Assembly: GCF_037042905.1 (NCBI RefSeq)
Contig: NC_087257.1
Location: 23,170,001 to 23,234,000 of the forward strand
Reading direction: 5' to 3'
Source of the DNA: Lytechinus pictus
Lineage: Eukaryota > Echinodermata > Echinoidea > Temnopleuroida > Toxopneustidae
Length of the DNA stretch: 64,000 nt
Shown: piece by piece, positions 22,340 through 34,000 of the stretch
Layout: the number at the start of each line of letters is the position of its first letter
Numbering within the stretch: the first letter of the stretch is position 1
Translations under genes and position numbers: made by a program
The notes under the pieces: generated by a model
What the model was told of the DNA's origin: nothing
The model's database searches: none
The model's input: only the letters and a program-made list of their open reading frames with translations

Positions 22340-22632
22340 CCATGAATTGTGTACTTCAACTGGAGAAGCTGGACACATCAGTCATGATTGCAGCAAAGTG
22401 GAACAGAGAGGTCCAGAGAACTAGGTGTTCAGATGGAGGTAGTGGATCTTTTGAGAAGCTAAGCTGGAACAGATGTTGATGAGATTATTGGAATGGACTT
22501 CTTACAGGAAGCAGATGAAACTATTGATTTTGAATGGATGATGTTGGGTATCAACTCACCTTGGAAAATTGTGCTGGACATGCTCACTCAAATGCTGATG
22601 AGTTATCCAGACAACCTTGCACCGATTTTTGA
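22340..22632 (+). pseudogene. gag/protease/RNase H remnants, reverse transcriptase deleted
   Basis: About 22350-22391 reads as a degenerate gag zinc knuckle (GEAGHISHDC with an altered first half). At 22471-22550 a different frame gives DEIIGMDFLQEADETIDF, which resembles the C-terminal end of a retropepsin (ILG-DF motif). Within about 15 bases the sequence changes to GHAHSNADELSRQPC (about 22575-22620), the typical C-terminal tail of gypsy RNase H. The reverse-transcriptase and most of the RNase H coding region, normally over 1.5 kb, is therefore missing, apparently by one internal deletion near 22550-22565. Frames are broken by shifts. Confidence 0.75.
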
Positions 22633-22793
22633 CATTGTAGGAGATTGAAGAAGACTGGAAGAGAAAGAGAAGTATAAATGATTAGACTTTATTTCTATTA
22701 GATTTTGAATTGTTGCATTATTTGAATTTATATCAATGTTTTTCGTGAGTGAACTATATTGGATTTTATTGTGGTTATTAATGAGATTTTTAC

Positions 22794-23276
22794 ATGGAGG
22801 CTGGAGAGTGTGATGAAAAGGAGATGTCTACCATAACATTTACGCCAATAACTGAAGAGGAAATCAGGAAGGCACAGTTACAAGATGGAGACATAAAGCA
22901 TATTTTGAGATGGAAGGAAATATGCAGTGAGCGACCAAGCTGGAAAGATGTTTCGCACCTATCATCAGCTACTAAGATTTACTGGGTAAACCGGACTTTG
23001 CTAGAAGTACAAAAAGGTGTCTTGATGAGGAGATTGTAATCAGAAGATGGGAAGGAGATAACTTGGAAAATTGTACTCCCTCGTTCTTTGCGAAGTACAG
23101 TACTGGAGGAATTACATGGTTCTCAAACAGCTGCTCATCTTGGAGTCAATAAGACATGGGATAAAGTAGAGAGGAGATATTACTGGGTTGGACTTGCTCC
23201 AGATGTGCGATTGTGGATTAAGAGATGTACTATCTGTGCACAGCTGAAAAAAAAAAAAAACCCAGAAGAAGAATAA
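22794..23276 (+). pseudogene. integrase N-terminal part: linker and HHCC zinc finger
   Basis: An open frame of 81 codons (ending in a stop at 23037-23039) has the linker pattern seen between RNase H and integrase of gypsy elements, with SSATKIYWVNRTLLEV and GVLMRRL. After the stop, 23088-23276 continues in the same frame with the zinc-binding HHCC module: ELHGSQTAAHLGVNKTW, RRYYWVGLAPDV and RCTICAQLKK. A 12-base A run near 23246-23258 shifts the frame before the catalytic core. Not functional as it stands. Confidence 0.85.
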
Positions 23277-23289
23277 AGCTCCACTTTAG

Positions 23290-24150
23290 AAATATAGAGT
23301 TGGTGCACCACTAGAAAGGGTAGCGACAGACATTTTGGGCCCTTTACCCGAGACGGACAGTGGAAACAAGTATGTGTTAGTCGTGGGAGACTATTTCACG
23401 AAATGGATTGAGTCGTATCCATTACCAGATCAGGAGGCGGAGACGGTTGCTAGGGTACTAGTGGAGGAGTTTATTTGTTGGTTTGGAATACCAAAAGAAC
23501 TACATAGTGACTAATGGAGGAATTTTTAGTCAAGGCTGATGGCAGAGATGTGCAAGATGCTTGGTATTAAGAAAACAAGGACTTGCCCACTACACCCACA
23601 GGGAGTTGGATTTATATAAAGATTTAATAGAACCTTACTGGGTATGGTGTCGTCATTGCTCAATCCAGATGGTGAACAGAAGGACTGGGATGAGAGGATT
23701 CCATTCGCGATGTTGGCATACAGATCAGCAGTCCAGGAATCAACTGGAGAGAGTCCTGCTATGATGATGCTTGGAAGAGAAATCAGTCTGCCGGTAGATT
23801 TGCTGTTACCTTCTCCAACACCTACAAATGAAGAAGAATCGGACTATGTGAGTGATGTGAGGGAAAAGTTACACGAGGTACATGAAGGTGCCAGAGAAAA
23901 AAAAAAATTGCTGATAAAGACAGGCCAAGTCTTATGACAGAAATATTATTCAGCTAGGCTTTGTAACTGGAGAATGGGTGTGGTTATTCGACGCATCAAG
24001 GAAGAAGGGAGTTTGCATTATTAAAGCTATGCATAAATTGGAAAGGACCATTTATGGTAGAAACCAAACTTTCTGATGTCGTATATCGAAACCAGGTATA
24101 ATTCGGAAGCAAGACCTTCGAAGATCAATTGAACTGTTATTTAAGAGATT
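23290..24150 (+). pseudogene. integrase catalytic core and C-terminal part, broken
   Basis: The core keeps the first catalytic Asp (TDILGPLP, 23329-23331) and the second (HSD, 23509-23511), in one frame. Stops follow at 23512 and again at 23617-23619. The latter sits exactly 36 codons after the second Asp, where the D,D-35-E family has its Glu. After it the family motif RFNRTLLGM appears, then KDWDERIPFAMLAYRSAV, STGESPAMMMLGREISL and, in shifted frames, a C-terminal piece with WKGPF and LSDVVYRI-like words. At least four stops and several frameshifts make it a pseudogene. Confidence 0.85.
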
Positions 24151-24254
24151 TATGATGTTTATGTATTTTTTTTTTGTACATGAATATTCATGTATTGCTA
24201 TATATTGATATTTAATGCTATTATAATGTAGTCACTGGGACAGTGACTTTATTT

Positions 24255-24266
24255 GGCGGGGGGTAG
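24255..24266 (+). other. polypurine tract before 3' LTR
   Basis: ggcggggggtag lies immediately before the TG of the 3' LTR, the expected position of the plus-strand primer. Confidence 0.7.
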
Positions 24267-27200
24267 TGTGAAGGAAACCCCTTTTCGTTAAAAGAAAGAT
24301 CTAATCTTCAAAATAAAGATTTAGATTTCCCCATATTCCATTTTTTTAATATTGAGCTTTGTTTGTTTACATCACGTAACTGAACGCCAGTATAGTCATT
24401 GAATGCCGGCGATCAGCTGTTTTTACTACGTGACCTGAATTCCGGAGAGAGACTGGTGAATTTACTCGGATTAATTGCTAGTGTGCGCGCATACGTGTTA
24501 GCGCAGAGGAATTGGTATATTTCTGCTGAGTCACGCCATATTCACGTAGAGCCAGCAGTATGATCTATTTATGGGACCGGTATGGTCTGTTATGAAATTT
24601 TATGAGCGTTTAAATAGCTCTAAGTCAAAATTAGAATCTTACCTTTTGTGTAGATTCTCTGGAAGTTGATGACAGCATTAATTTATTGCTGGAATTTCTT
24701 CATTCATGTTTGGATACTGTTATTTTCCTTTATTCTTAGACGATTACCGCCAGGATTTTGAACTCTTCCTTGGATCTAAAGCTCTGATGCGCGCATACGC
24801 GCACAGACGCGCTATCATTGGTATTTTAAAGTATTGAATTTGCATAGCATCCCGCTGCGTAATGTTTATGTGAAGAGAGTGGTTTTTAAAGCACTAAAAT
24901 TACATAACAACCCGCCGCGTAATGCAATGAGCTCAGAAATTGCCAAAATCCTGGGGGGCCAAAAGTCTATAAATAGGGGAGGTTTGAGGAGTTTGTCATA
25001 TCGTCTGGAAGCTCTCTCGAGTTAAGTTAGCTCTCCTAGTCACAATTCACATTCACTCTCTCAAGAATTCTCGTTCTCTGTTTCTCTTTCTACATTGTAC
25101 ATTCTTCTGTGAGTACATTACGTCATAATATGACACTTAGTTCCATTCAGGGAATTCGGCGAGAATAATGATGAATTTTAGCCAGGAATTTGAAATCATT
25201 CGTCACCTTTTTGGGATTAGTGACGATTTTTGGCAACCAATACTCTGTTGTATTTCTTATAGTCAGCTTGGATTTATCAGTTGTTCACAGAAATTGGGCA
25301 GCTTTTGTTATTCTTTAGCAGACTTTGATTGATTTGTCAAGTCTACTAATTGTTTGATAGATATCTAGAGAAGATATGAAAGCATTTATTGGTGCTTATT
25401 TGTGTTCTTTTTTACATGAACACAGATGTTTGGAGCAGATATTTCTAAATTAATTGATGGTCACAATAGTGAACATGAATGCTGACTGTTAATTTATCTT
25501 TCTGGAATCTCCTGAATGGATATTTAATTACCTTATTTATGAAATTGGATAATTTATGCATTTTATATTATGAATTTATGTCTGACTTGATGACAATATT
25601 TAGGCAGTCCTTTTTTAGGACTCTTGACAGTCTGAATATTTAATCAAATTATCTAGTCAGAGAAATTAATTTACTGCATTGATAAAATTATTCTACCAAC
25701 GTGGAAAAGGCTAGAGTCAGATTTTTAATCTCTAAACAGAGATTATCTTTTGGTCAGTAACATTTGGCATAAAACTGTCAAGTTGTTCTGGAATGTGTGT
25801 TGTTTTGGTATTGCTTTGAATATTGATCTGACTTTGGGATTTTCCCACATTGGTCGTTTAAAGGATATTTATTGATAGAGTCGTTAACTCAATTCTAATT
25901 TCAGGATTAATGACTTTGATTATTTATTTACATTTCTTACATCATATACAAATAGGATCACACTAAACAAAGCTAGTCATCATGAGTGTTCGGATGTTAA
26001 GATCACGTGTTACATAGGTGTCAAGCATGCTATTCCCGTAGTTATTAAGATCAGAATACTTCATGTTATAAGATCAGAATACTTCATGTTATAAGATCAG
26101 AATACTTAATGTTATACATATCAGAATGCTTAATGTTATTCAGATCAGAATACTGAATATTAATTCTGATAATCTAACGAATACAATGTAACTAGAATAT
26201 TGATTCTGACATTAAGATTACAAGGTAATCTATGTGAATAATCAATGAAATGTAAATAGCTGATTATCAATCAGAAAGCATTTGTAAACAACTTGTAAAT
26301 AATTCAAACTCTCTGTGCAGTCATTCACATGTTTTATTAAGAATACTTTATGTTTATGGTCATAGACTGAAGGAAACTCAGTTTATAGATGAAGCTTAAT
26401 TCTTCATTTAGAATATTGACACTGTATTAATAGATGGTTGATTTAGTTACAGTGAAATAGGAATAATTGCTTAGGTGTTGGTCTTTTAGACTTGTTTTCA
26501 CTTAGCTGTATTCTCAGACAGCAGGGACGAGGTTAAAGTTTCCGGTAGGCTTTAATGCTAAGAAAGGTACTATGTGAGTCTATTCTTGAACCCGTGATGA
26601 TTAGAGATATTTACGGATTTCTGAGGCTTTTCATCACACAGAATGTTGGATGTTGTTACAAACTTCACACCGACAAAGTGAGTGGAAGTTTTGTAGGCGC
26701 TGTAAGGCTGGTAAACAAGGCCCGTTGAGAGGTTGATAGGATAAGGATATTATTGGAGATTGGTGTGTTGTATTGGGTTAGTGACATTGGATGGAGAAAG
26801 GTGTTGAGTAACTGCTGGCAGTTTAGATAGGATTACTCACATAAGTCAGAACGACAGAAAAGAACCATTGGTCCTGGAACCTTTGTGGAGAGTAGATTAC
26901 AGTCTTAAGTTGAAATAATTCTTAGAGAGAACACAACTCTACGGAGTATAAAGTACAGAACTAAGTAGGATGTAGTTTAGCTACAGCTCGATATTTACAA
27001 TTGATACAGATTATTGCTTAGTGTATTTAAAACAGTGAATACATAGGATTTATTAAGTTAGTAATTAATTATTATTCTATTTATCATTCTATCAATTTAA
27101 GAGTGACATGCACAGACTTACATTTAAGTTCTTTACTATGTAGGCCTAGAGTAAGTTATACAATTTTATATTGCTCATTCCATATTCAATGAATTTTATA

Positions 27201-28260
27201 CTTATGCAAATTGATGTAAATATCCAAATTTTATTGTTGAAATGTTTCAGAAGAATTGTTAACTTCAAGTTTTTCTTATATTAAAGTTCAGTTGAACTTT
27301 ACTTGTTATTTCTTAGGAATCAATAATTGAACTTGCACACTTGAATCTAGAAGGAACATGATTAGTGATCAGTGTTTGTTGAGAATGATGAATCCAATAA
27401 ATTGGATTTGTTGCTAAGTCTTAGAATTAGAAATGGTGATCAATTGATTAGTGATGATTGATTGATGATGTGTTTAGGGATAAGAAGTACCGTACAATTA
27501 GTTTAAGCATTATTTAAGTTAGGGTTCTTAGTTTATTTATAGACCAACCTTGTATATTGCAAGAAAACGGAACTCGTCATCGAGCTTGGAAAACTACGCT
27601 TACCTAGTGAGACCCAGTGATAGAGTGGATTTGAGAACTGAAAGAGACTAGAATGATTGATTGCGAAGCAAGGACTGACCGCTTCTATGATTGCCTATGT
27701 GCATACGATTGCACGTGTGTGATGTGGATATGCCTGATCGTGTGTGTAGAACACGAGGCGAACAAAACGTTTTGTATGTGAGTGAATAGAGATTGGTTCA
27801 TGGCTAACTCTATCAATGAAAGATGAGAAATATCATGGTTATATAATTAAATCTTACTTAATCACTCAGTGAGTAAACTCACCAGTTAAATTCTGCTGTG
27901 AAGGTCAGGACGCTGGAGTATGACAGAAGTCTTGTGATGGGAGAAAAGATGGTTTTTCTTCAGATCATCGGAGCTCCTTCAACCTCTGTGGTTCTGGCAG
28001 AATGGAGATGCTAAAAGTTGGCGGTCGATGTGAGAAGATGGACCAATCACGGAGCTCGTAATAGAACTCAGATATTATGGATCATGAGATGGCTATTATG
28101 ATTGGTGGTTCACTAGCTCTTTAAAGTTCTCATGAAGAAAAGTTTCTTCATTTCGGTCAAGCGTTAGATTATGCTTGGCCAAGAGCTCAATAACTCTCTA
28201 AACTATTGTGGTGGCAGCATACTATTTTTAAAGGTTATTTTGATAGGGTCTCACGTTACA
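24267..28260 (+). repeat. 3' LTR (3994 bp)
   Basis: Copy of 17188-21189, with TATA box at 24968-24975 and the tandem array at 26049-26163. Differences seen by eye: a at 24980 for c, c at 26881 for t, and an 8-base absence near 25260. It ends in GTTACA followed by an AT dinucleotide run. Confidence 0.93.
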
Positions 28261-28578
28261 ATATATATATATTTGCCCGATACGCCATATCGCCCCCTCA
28301 AAATTTTTGCCTTATGACGCCATTGCCTCATGATATGACCGGGAAATTTTTTGCTCTTGCCTCCCCTAGCCACCGACCCCTGTTACGCCGCTGAAACTGG
28401 GATCATGATGTCGTCGTTCATTATTCATAACAGTTTCTGGGAAATAAAAAAAGTGTTAACACTAAAGGAGGCCGTATTGATAGGGTAAAACTCTTGCTGC
28501 AAACGTTAGAAAGAGTTTTATTTATAATCATTGAAGCATCTCTTTTGAACTTTGTTCTGGAAATTTTTAGATAAAATG
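28261..28578. other. flank of LTR element, no gene seen
   Basis: Begins with an atat run (target site), then text of the type gccccctcaaaatttttgcc and ccgacccctgttacgccgct, which looks like the continuation of the older repeat into which the LTR element inserted. No coding signal. Confidence 0.4.
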
Positions 28579-28683
28579 CATCAATCAATCAATCAATCAA
28601 TCAATCAATTAATCAATCAATCAATCAATCAATCAATCGATCGATCGATCGATCGATCAATCGATCGATCGATCGATCGATCG

Positions 28684-28767
<84 letters not shown>
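28579..28767. repeat. compound tetranucleotide microsatellite
   Basis: About 60 bases of (tcaa)n, then about 50 bases of (gatc)n, then about 83 bases of (tatc)n. Each block differs from the next by one base in the unit. Open frames of Ser-Ile-Asn-Gln or Tyr-Leu-Ser-Ile repeats are artefacts of it. Confidence 0.95.
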
Positions 28768-28859
28768 CCTAACCTAGGGACGGGGGGGGGGGGGTGGGAG
28801 GTAGAACAACACTTTTTATCTTTTTTTTTCTCTCTTATCATTCATACATCTTGTTAATA

Positions 28860-29065
28860 TTTCATTTTGTAATTGCTGAAACGCATTAGTATTAATTTCT
28901 AGTATCTTTGAAGTTTGATGTCTAGTTTGTATAATTATATTTGTTATGGATTTATTGTATAATTTATAATCATGTTTCAAATAGTTTGTACAACTTGCTT
29001 ATGGAATGTGAATGTTTAATTTGATTTGAGAGAATACAATAAAACATCCTTAAAAAAAAAAAAAA
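28860..29065 (+). mobile_element. probable 3' end of a retroposed transcript
   Basis: AT-rich, 3'-UTR-like sequence ends with acaataaaacatcctt and then a run of 14 A, i.e. a polyadenylation signal just before an A tail. A microsatellite starts directly after the tail, as is common for retroposed tails. No coding part is recognisable, so LINE 3' end and processed-transcript copy cannot be distinguished. Confidence 0.45.
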
Positions 29066-29340
<275 letters not shown>

Positions 29341-29886
29341 ATTATCAATCAATCAATCAGTGGCGTAAATTCCAGAGCAATGGTGGGGGATGATTAGCAA
29401 CATTGAGCTGAAAATTCAAACTTTTTGTGACACCACCCATGTCATGGCCAGAATTTTTAGTGGGTGGGGGGAGGATATACTCTAAAGCGAGGGAGGATCG
29501 AAGCGGCAGGGCAGAGCTTGTCGTTGGGGAGCTTTTGCATTTTTAAAAGTGAAATTGAATCGATTTCATGCATATACTTTTGATGAATTTTGTGAACATT
29601 TTCAGTTAAAAAATGTCAGTTTTCAAAGTAAGTTGGGGGCGACTACCCCATCCCTTTGCTGCAAACAGCCATGGATAGTACATGGTGTACTTAAAACAAT
29701 TTTTGGTGATGGCAGGTATGGCCTGCAGTATCGCAATTTTTTAAATTTTATTTTGATTGCTGTTTAATGATTTTAATGTGGCATCACAAATGGGCTGCCC
29801 ATGCATATTATCGTATAGTTGAAATATACTTCATTGTGTCCGAACGGTCTTTATTTTACATCAAAACAAGAATAGGGGCCTATATA

Positions 29887-30405
29887 CCCCGGGGGGGGGG
29901 CACTCAGTATATAATGCATAGTGGGTATGTGCCGCGGAGGGGACCCCCATTTTTACACTCAAATTTCCGTTCCGAGGCATAGCATTTTTGTCTTATTGAG
30001 AAAAAGAACAAACAAAGCCGCTCCAAAGCATAGCATTTTCTCCTTCTCGAGAAAAAAGAAGAAAAAAAATCTGCTCCAGGCTGGGCTTCGCATATTTTCC
30101 GGTACGCCGTTCCGGTCGCAATTTTGGTGAAAAGCGGCCGCAGCTCGCTGTCCGACCATCGCCTCTGCGCTAGCGCGCCCGTCAGTCGTGCCGCCGGGCT
30201 AGCTGCATGCACGTTCCATAGGGATGCATACGCACTCGCACGCAGGCGACCCGTTCCAAGGACTCCCGTTTTCACAAACATTTGTAGTTCCGAAGCCCGT
30301 TCCGAGGACCCTCCTTTTTACAATTCGCCGGCTCCAAGGCCCCCGTTTTTTGTCTCGCCCGCGGCACACCCCTACCACTTTTTTGGTCGAGTGCCCCCCC
30401 CGGGC
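29887..30405. mobile_element. GC-rich 519-bp TIR element inserted in tatata
   Basis: Left end ccccgggggggggg then cactc; right end gagtgccccccccggg. The hexamer tatata flanks both ends (29881-29886, 30406-30411), a likely target duplication. Inside, phrases such as cgttccgaggcatagcattt and ccgctccaaagcatagcatt, and later ccgaggaccctcctttttac, are repeated with variation. Overlapping 100-125 codon open frames on both strands follow from the GC-rich repeats and resemble no family. Confidence 0.75.
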
Positions 30406-30719
30406 TATATACAGATGAAGAAACCCTCGAGATTGAAATGAAAACTGGCTCATTTACTCACTGGAAGCATGGGCGGCGGAGCACTGACAGGATTATCCTT
30501 TCATGGGGGGGGGGCATTCTATTCTGCTGCTGCGCCCCCCCCCCCAACACAAAAAATAATTTCAGAAATAATCACGCAATATTCAAAATTATGAACAAAA
30601 ATCCACTCACATTTTAAATCTTTATTATTGTGAGGTGCTAATAATGTTATTTTATCTCTCAATTGTAGGCCTAAAGATATTATACGTGAAATAGGTTTTA
30701 CTAAGTGTATACCGGCAAC

Positions 30720-30820
30720 GTCTTCAATATCTCTATTAATTTAAGAAGAAGAAGGAGGAGGAGGAGGAGAAGAAAGAGATGAAGGAGAAGAATATTAGAA
30801 AAAGGAGAAAAATTTGCTTG
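30720..30820. repeat. (gga/gaa)n purine-rich patch
   Basis: gaagaagaaggaggaggagg and following purine repeats. Low complexity, no gene. Confidence 0.7.
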
Positions 30821-30878
30821 GCCAGCAAGTTAAAATCAACATTGGTCAATCAATCAGTGGTAAAGCTTTAGAGCTATA

Positions 30879-30892
30879 GCGCCATCTGCTGG
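30879..30892 (-). promoter_or_regulatory. CTCF-like site
   Basis: The minus strand reads ccagcagatggcgc, close to the established CTCF core ccagcagggggcgc (one A and one T in the G run). It lies about 170 bases upstream of the proposed first exon at 31063. A single motif match; binding is not shown. Confidence 0.35.
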
Positions 30893-31062
30893 TCTATAGT
30901 AGCTTATTTTTCAAACTTTCTGCAATGGCGTCCGTCAGACGCTGATTTTTCGCATTAGAATCCTAATTCCTATCTTTATCGGAGAGAAGGTTAAAGGCTT
31001 TGAAGTATCATCATATTTTGACAGTAGGATTCCTATCGCGCCTGGAATCTACCCTGCCCGAC

Positions 31063-31089
31063 ATGGTGCTTCAGCAGTTAGATCATGAG
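31063..31089 (+). CDS. unknown gene, proposed exon 1
   Basis: ATG in a good start context (cccgacATGG) opens nine codons, MVLQQLDHE, ending GAG|gtaaaa in phase 0. It lies downstream of a CpG-containing stretch and a CTCF-like site. Its short length makes the assignment tentative. Confidence 0.35.
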
Positions 31090-34000
31090 GTAAAAATGTT
31101 TGTTGCAGTGAGTTTTATCCAGTCCAGTCGATTGGTGTTGAATTGAAGTTGTATTTGTAAATTGCATTGAGCCTGTTCTGTTCTGAGCTGAGCGCTCTCG
31201 GGGTGATCTGTGAACGCGGCTGGCGCTGGCCCACAGGCACAGGCACAGCTCAGCGTCACGAAATGCTGTAATTTGTTGATGATAGATGTTGCATGTTGTG
31301 CACTGTGCAGTGCAGTGAAAGACACCAGCCATTGCATTTATATGATAAATTATAATGTCTGAGACTCTGAGGATCGAATAACCCAGGGAGCCCAGGGGCT
31401 TACCGTGTATTTGACCATACTCACAAGTCACAGGACTAGCGTGATTTATGGTCTAAATATTTCTCCAAATGATTTGTGAAAACAGAAATTATGCACTTAC
31501 CACGATTATATGGATGAAGGTCTAACGAGTGGCAGTTTCCTGACATCGAGGCACAGACTGGAACCTCAAAAAACGACAAGTTCTCTCCTAGAGTCCTACC
31601 CCAGTCTCGATCGGCCATTTTTGTTATGAATCATAACAAAATGGCCGATCGAGACTGGGGTAGAAGTAGACAGCTGGCAGCCGTCTGTTTCGAGGAGTTT
31701 TTTAACATTTTTTTAATATAAATTTCTCCTCATACACAGACGGCTCGCTATCGTGCAGGCACCATTAGGGGACTTACAATGCAAAATCCCCCCGTCGGGG
31801 CTCTTCAATTTTTGTCTTTAAGTTTAATGAATCAAACTTTTGAAAATTAACGCAACCGAAATGCAAATTAACATTCCCTCTTGGCATTAATTGCCAAAAA
31901 ACGGGGAAAATAAAGTTAAAAGGAACAAAAACAGTGACTTACCTCGGCTGCCGGCTGTCGCGCAACTTTACTGCCCTGTTTTACCCGAACTTAATACACA
32001 TAACATATGGCCATTGAGTCCCCTGTACAGATCGCGCTAGAACTTCGGTCTCTGTATTTGGTGAGCTGAACAACCAACATAACAGAGACCGAAGCTTTTG
32101 GTCTAGGGTAGGAGAGAACTTTTCGTTTTTTGAGGTTCCAGTCTGTGCCTCGATGTCAGGAAACTGCCACTCGTTCATGCAGGCTCCACTCCACTTCACT
32201 ACCGCTACACTACGCTCCACCTACCCGAACATCGGGACAGTGAACTCGTTCGGATATTCCGAGTCATTAAGCCAAAGGTGGGATGGCAATCATGGTTATC
32301 GTAAAAATTGAAGAAAAAATATATAACGAGGGATATGAATGACTTAATTTCTTACTCTACACCCGTATTTCACTCCGTGTCCATCCTCCGGTTATCCTCA
32401 AAATTTGTGATTTTGGGCCAGTATCTTTTTCCTCACGTATTATTCACGGCCGATTTCAAAACATCGCATGCGATCGCGATCGATCAGCGACCGATCGCTT
32501 GCGATGTTTTGAAATCGGCCGTGAATAATACGTGTGAGGAAAAAGATACTAGCCCAAAATCACCAATTTTGAAATTGGCAGTGAATTATTTGTACAATGT
32601 ACGTGTGAGGAACTCCATGTTGGCTCTACATTACCAAGTTTTAGGCTAACCGGAGGATGGATATGGAGCGAAATTAGGGTGTAAAGTAGAGAAATTAAGC
32701 TTTTATTCTTTTTTGATGACGTTTCGACATATATTTTTTACAATAAATATGCATTTTTCCCCACCTTTGCCACTCGGAGTATCCGAGCGACTTTTGTACC
32801 TTGAGGTTCGGGTAGGTGGAGCGTAGTGTAGCGGTAGTGAAGTGGAGTGGAGCCTGCACCAACATCACCTGAGGTAGGGGGATGGGAAGACTGAGTGAAC
32901 GTTGCGATAACTTAATGTGAGAATCTTTTGCCTAATTTAGTCAATTTGTGTGAACTTGGTAAATTGGTTGTGTCTGTGAGATCTGAGTGAGACGATGAGA
33001 TGAGACTCTTGAGAGTCCTGTCCTGAGAGTGAGACTGCACTGATCATGCTGATAGTGATAGTGATACTGGCATCATTGTGAAATTGGGGACAGTTCCCTT
33101 TTCCCACCGGATACTTTTTCATGACGAGTCAACACATGCCCTGCCTCATTCTTTCATTGGCGTTGCTTTTTTAAACACTTCAATTCATCATCGCTGCTGG
33201 TGCTGCTTCTACTAGGGCTTACATCTCCTTCAAAAGTAATTTAGCTTAGATCAGAGAGATTTCTTTTGGTGCTGCCTTTTTCTTCTTCTTTAAATGGGAA
33301 CCAGCGTGGAAAATTCTTCATAGAATTGTGCACGTTGGTACCCATTTTGAAGAGTAAATAAAGACAGTCACAGCTTACTTGTGAGATTTATTTCGTCAGT
33401 GATGATTCTGACAAAATAAGTAATAAATCGTCTCATTAAAGTGGGAATCAGCATGTACAAATCTATTGAGAATTTTCCATTGAGAAGTACACGCTAGTTT
33501 CCATTTTGAAGAGTAGATAAAGACAGTCTATCGTTGAGATTTATTTCGTCAGTGATGATTCTGATGAGAATCTCACCTATAAACTGTCTTTATTTACTTT
33601 TGGAAGTGGGAACCAGTGTATGCATACTCTATGTAGATGCTGGTTCCTATTTTGAAGAGTAAGTAGGGACAGTTTACTAGCTAGTGAGATTTATTTCCTC
33701 AAGCCCCCATCACACTTATTCCGAATCAAGCAGAATTGGCTTGAATGAAAGGACTATTGTTTGTCCACCAGTTGGTCATTTAAATCTACTTCGAACACCG
33801 TTCGAAAATATCCTGCGAATGTTTTGAACATGACCAAAACCTTCGGGACGGCCAAAAGAAATGACAAAAATATTTTGAATGCACTCAAAATGCAGTCAGG
33901 ATATTTAGAATGCCCCTAGAATGTCCAAGAACGTAGCACGAATTATCAATCTGACTCCATTGCGGTTCATTTTTACTAGTGTATGATGATACACATGGTC

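Larger units (their letters stand above)
17188..28260 (+). mobile_element. Ty3/gypsy-type LTR retrotransposon with giant LTRs, broken interior
   Basis: The element is about 11.07 kb: 5' LTR 17188-21189, interior 21190-24266, 3' LTR 24267-28260. The LTRs begin TGTGAAGG and end GTTACA, with the expected TG...CA. The flanks share atat on both sides within an AT repeat, consistent with a 4-base target duplication. A primer-binding site follows the 5' LTR and a purine tract precedes the 3' LTR. The interior keeps, in order, a gag zinc-knuckle remnant, the end of a protease, the tail of RNase H and an integrase; this order is Ty3/gypsy (Metaviridae). Reverse transcriptase is absent and stop codons are frequent, so the copy is defective. 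The LTRs differ by only two substitutions and one 8-base indel that I could find, so insertion is recent. Confidence 0.92.

Noticed and set aside
22106..22378. 90-codon minus-strand frame
   Set aside because: Antisense to the gag remnant of the LTR element; no support of its own.
29904..30453. Several 64-125 codon frames on both strands
   Set aside because: They lie inside a GC-rich repetitive TIR element and resemble no family.
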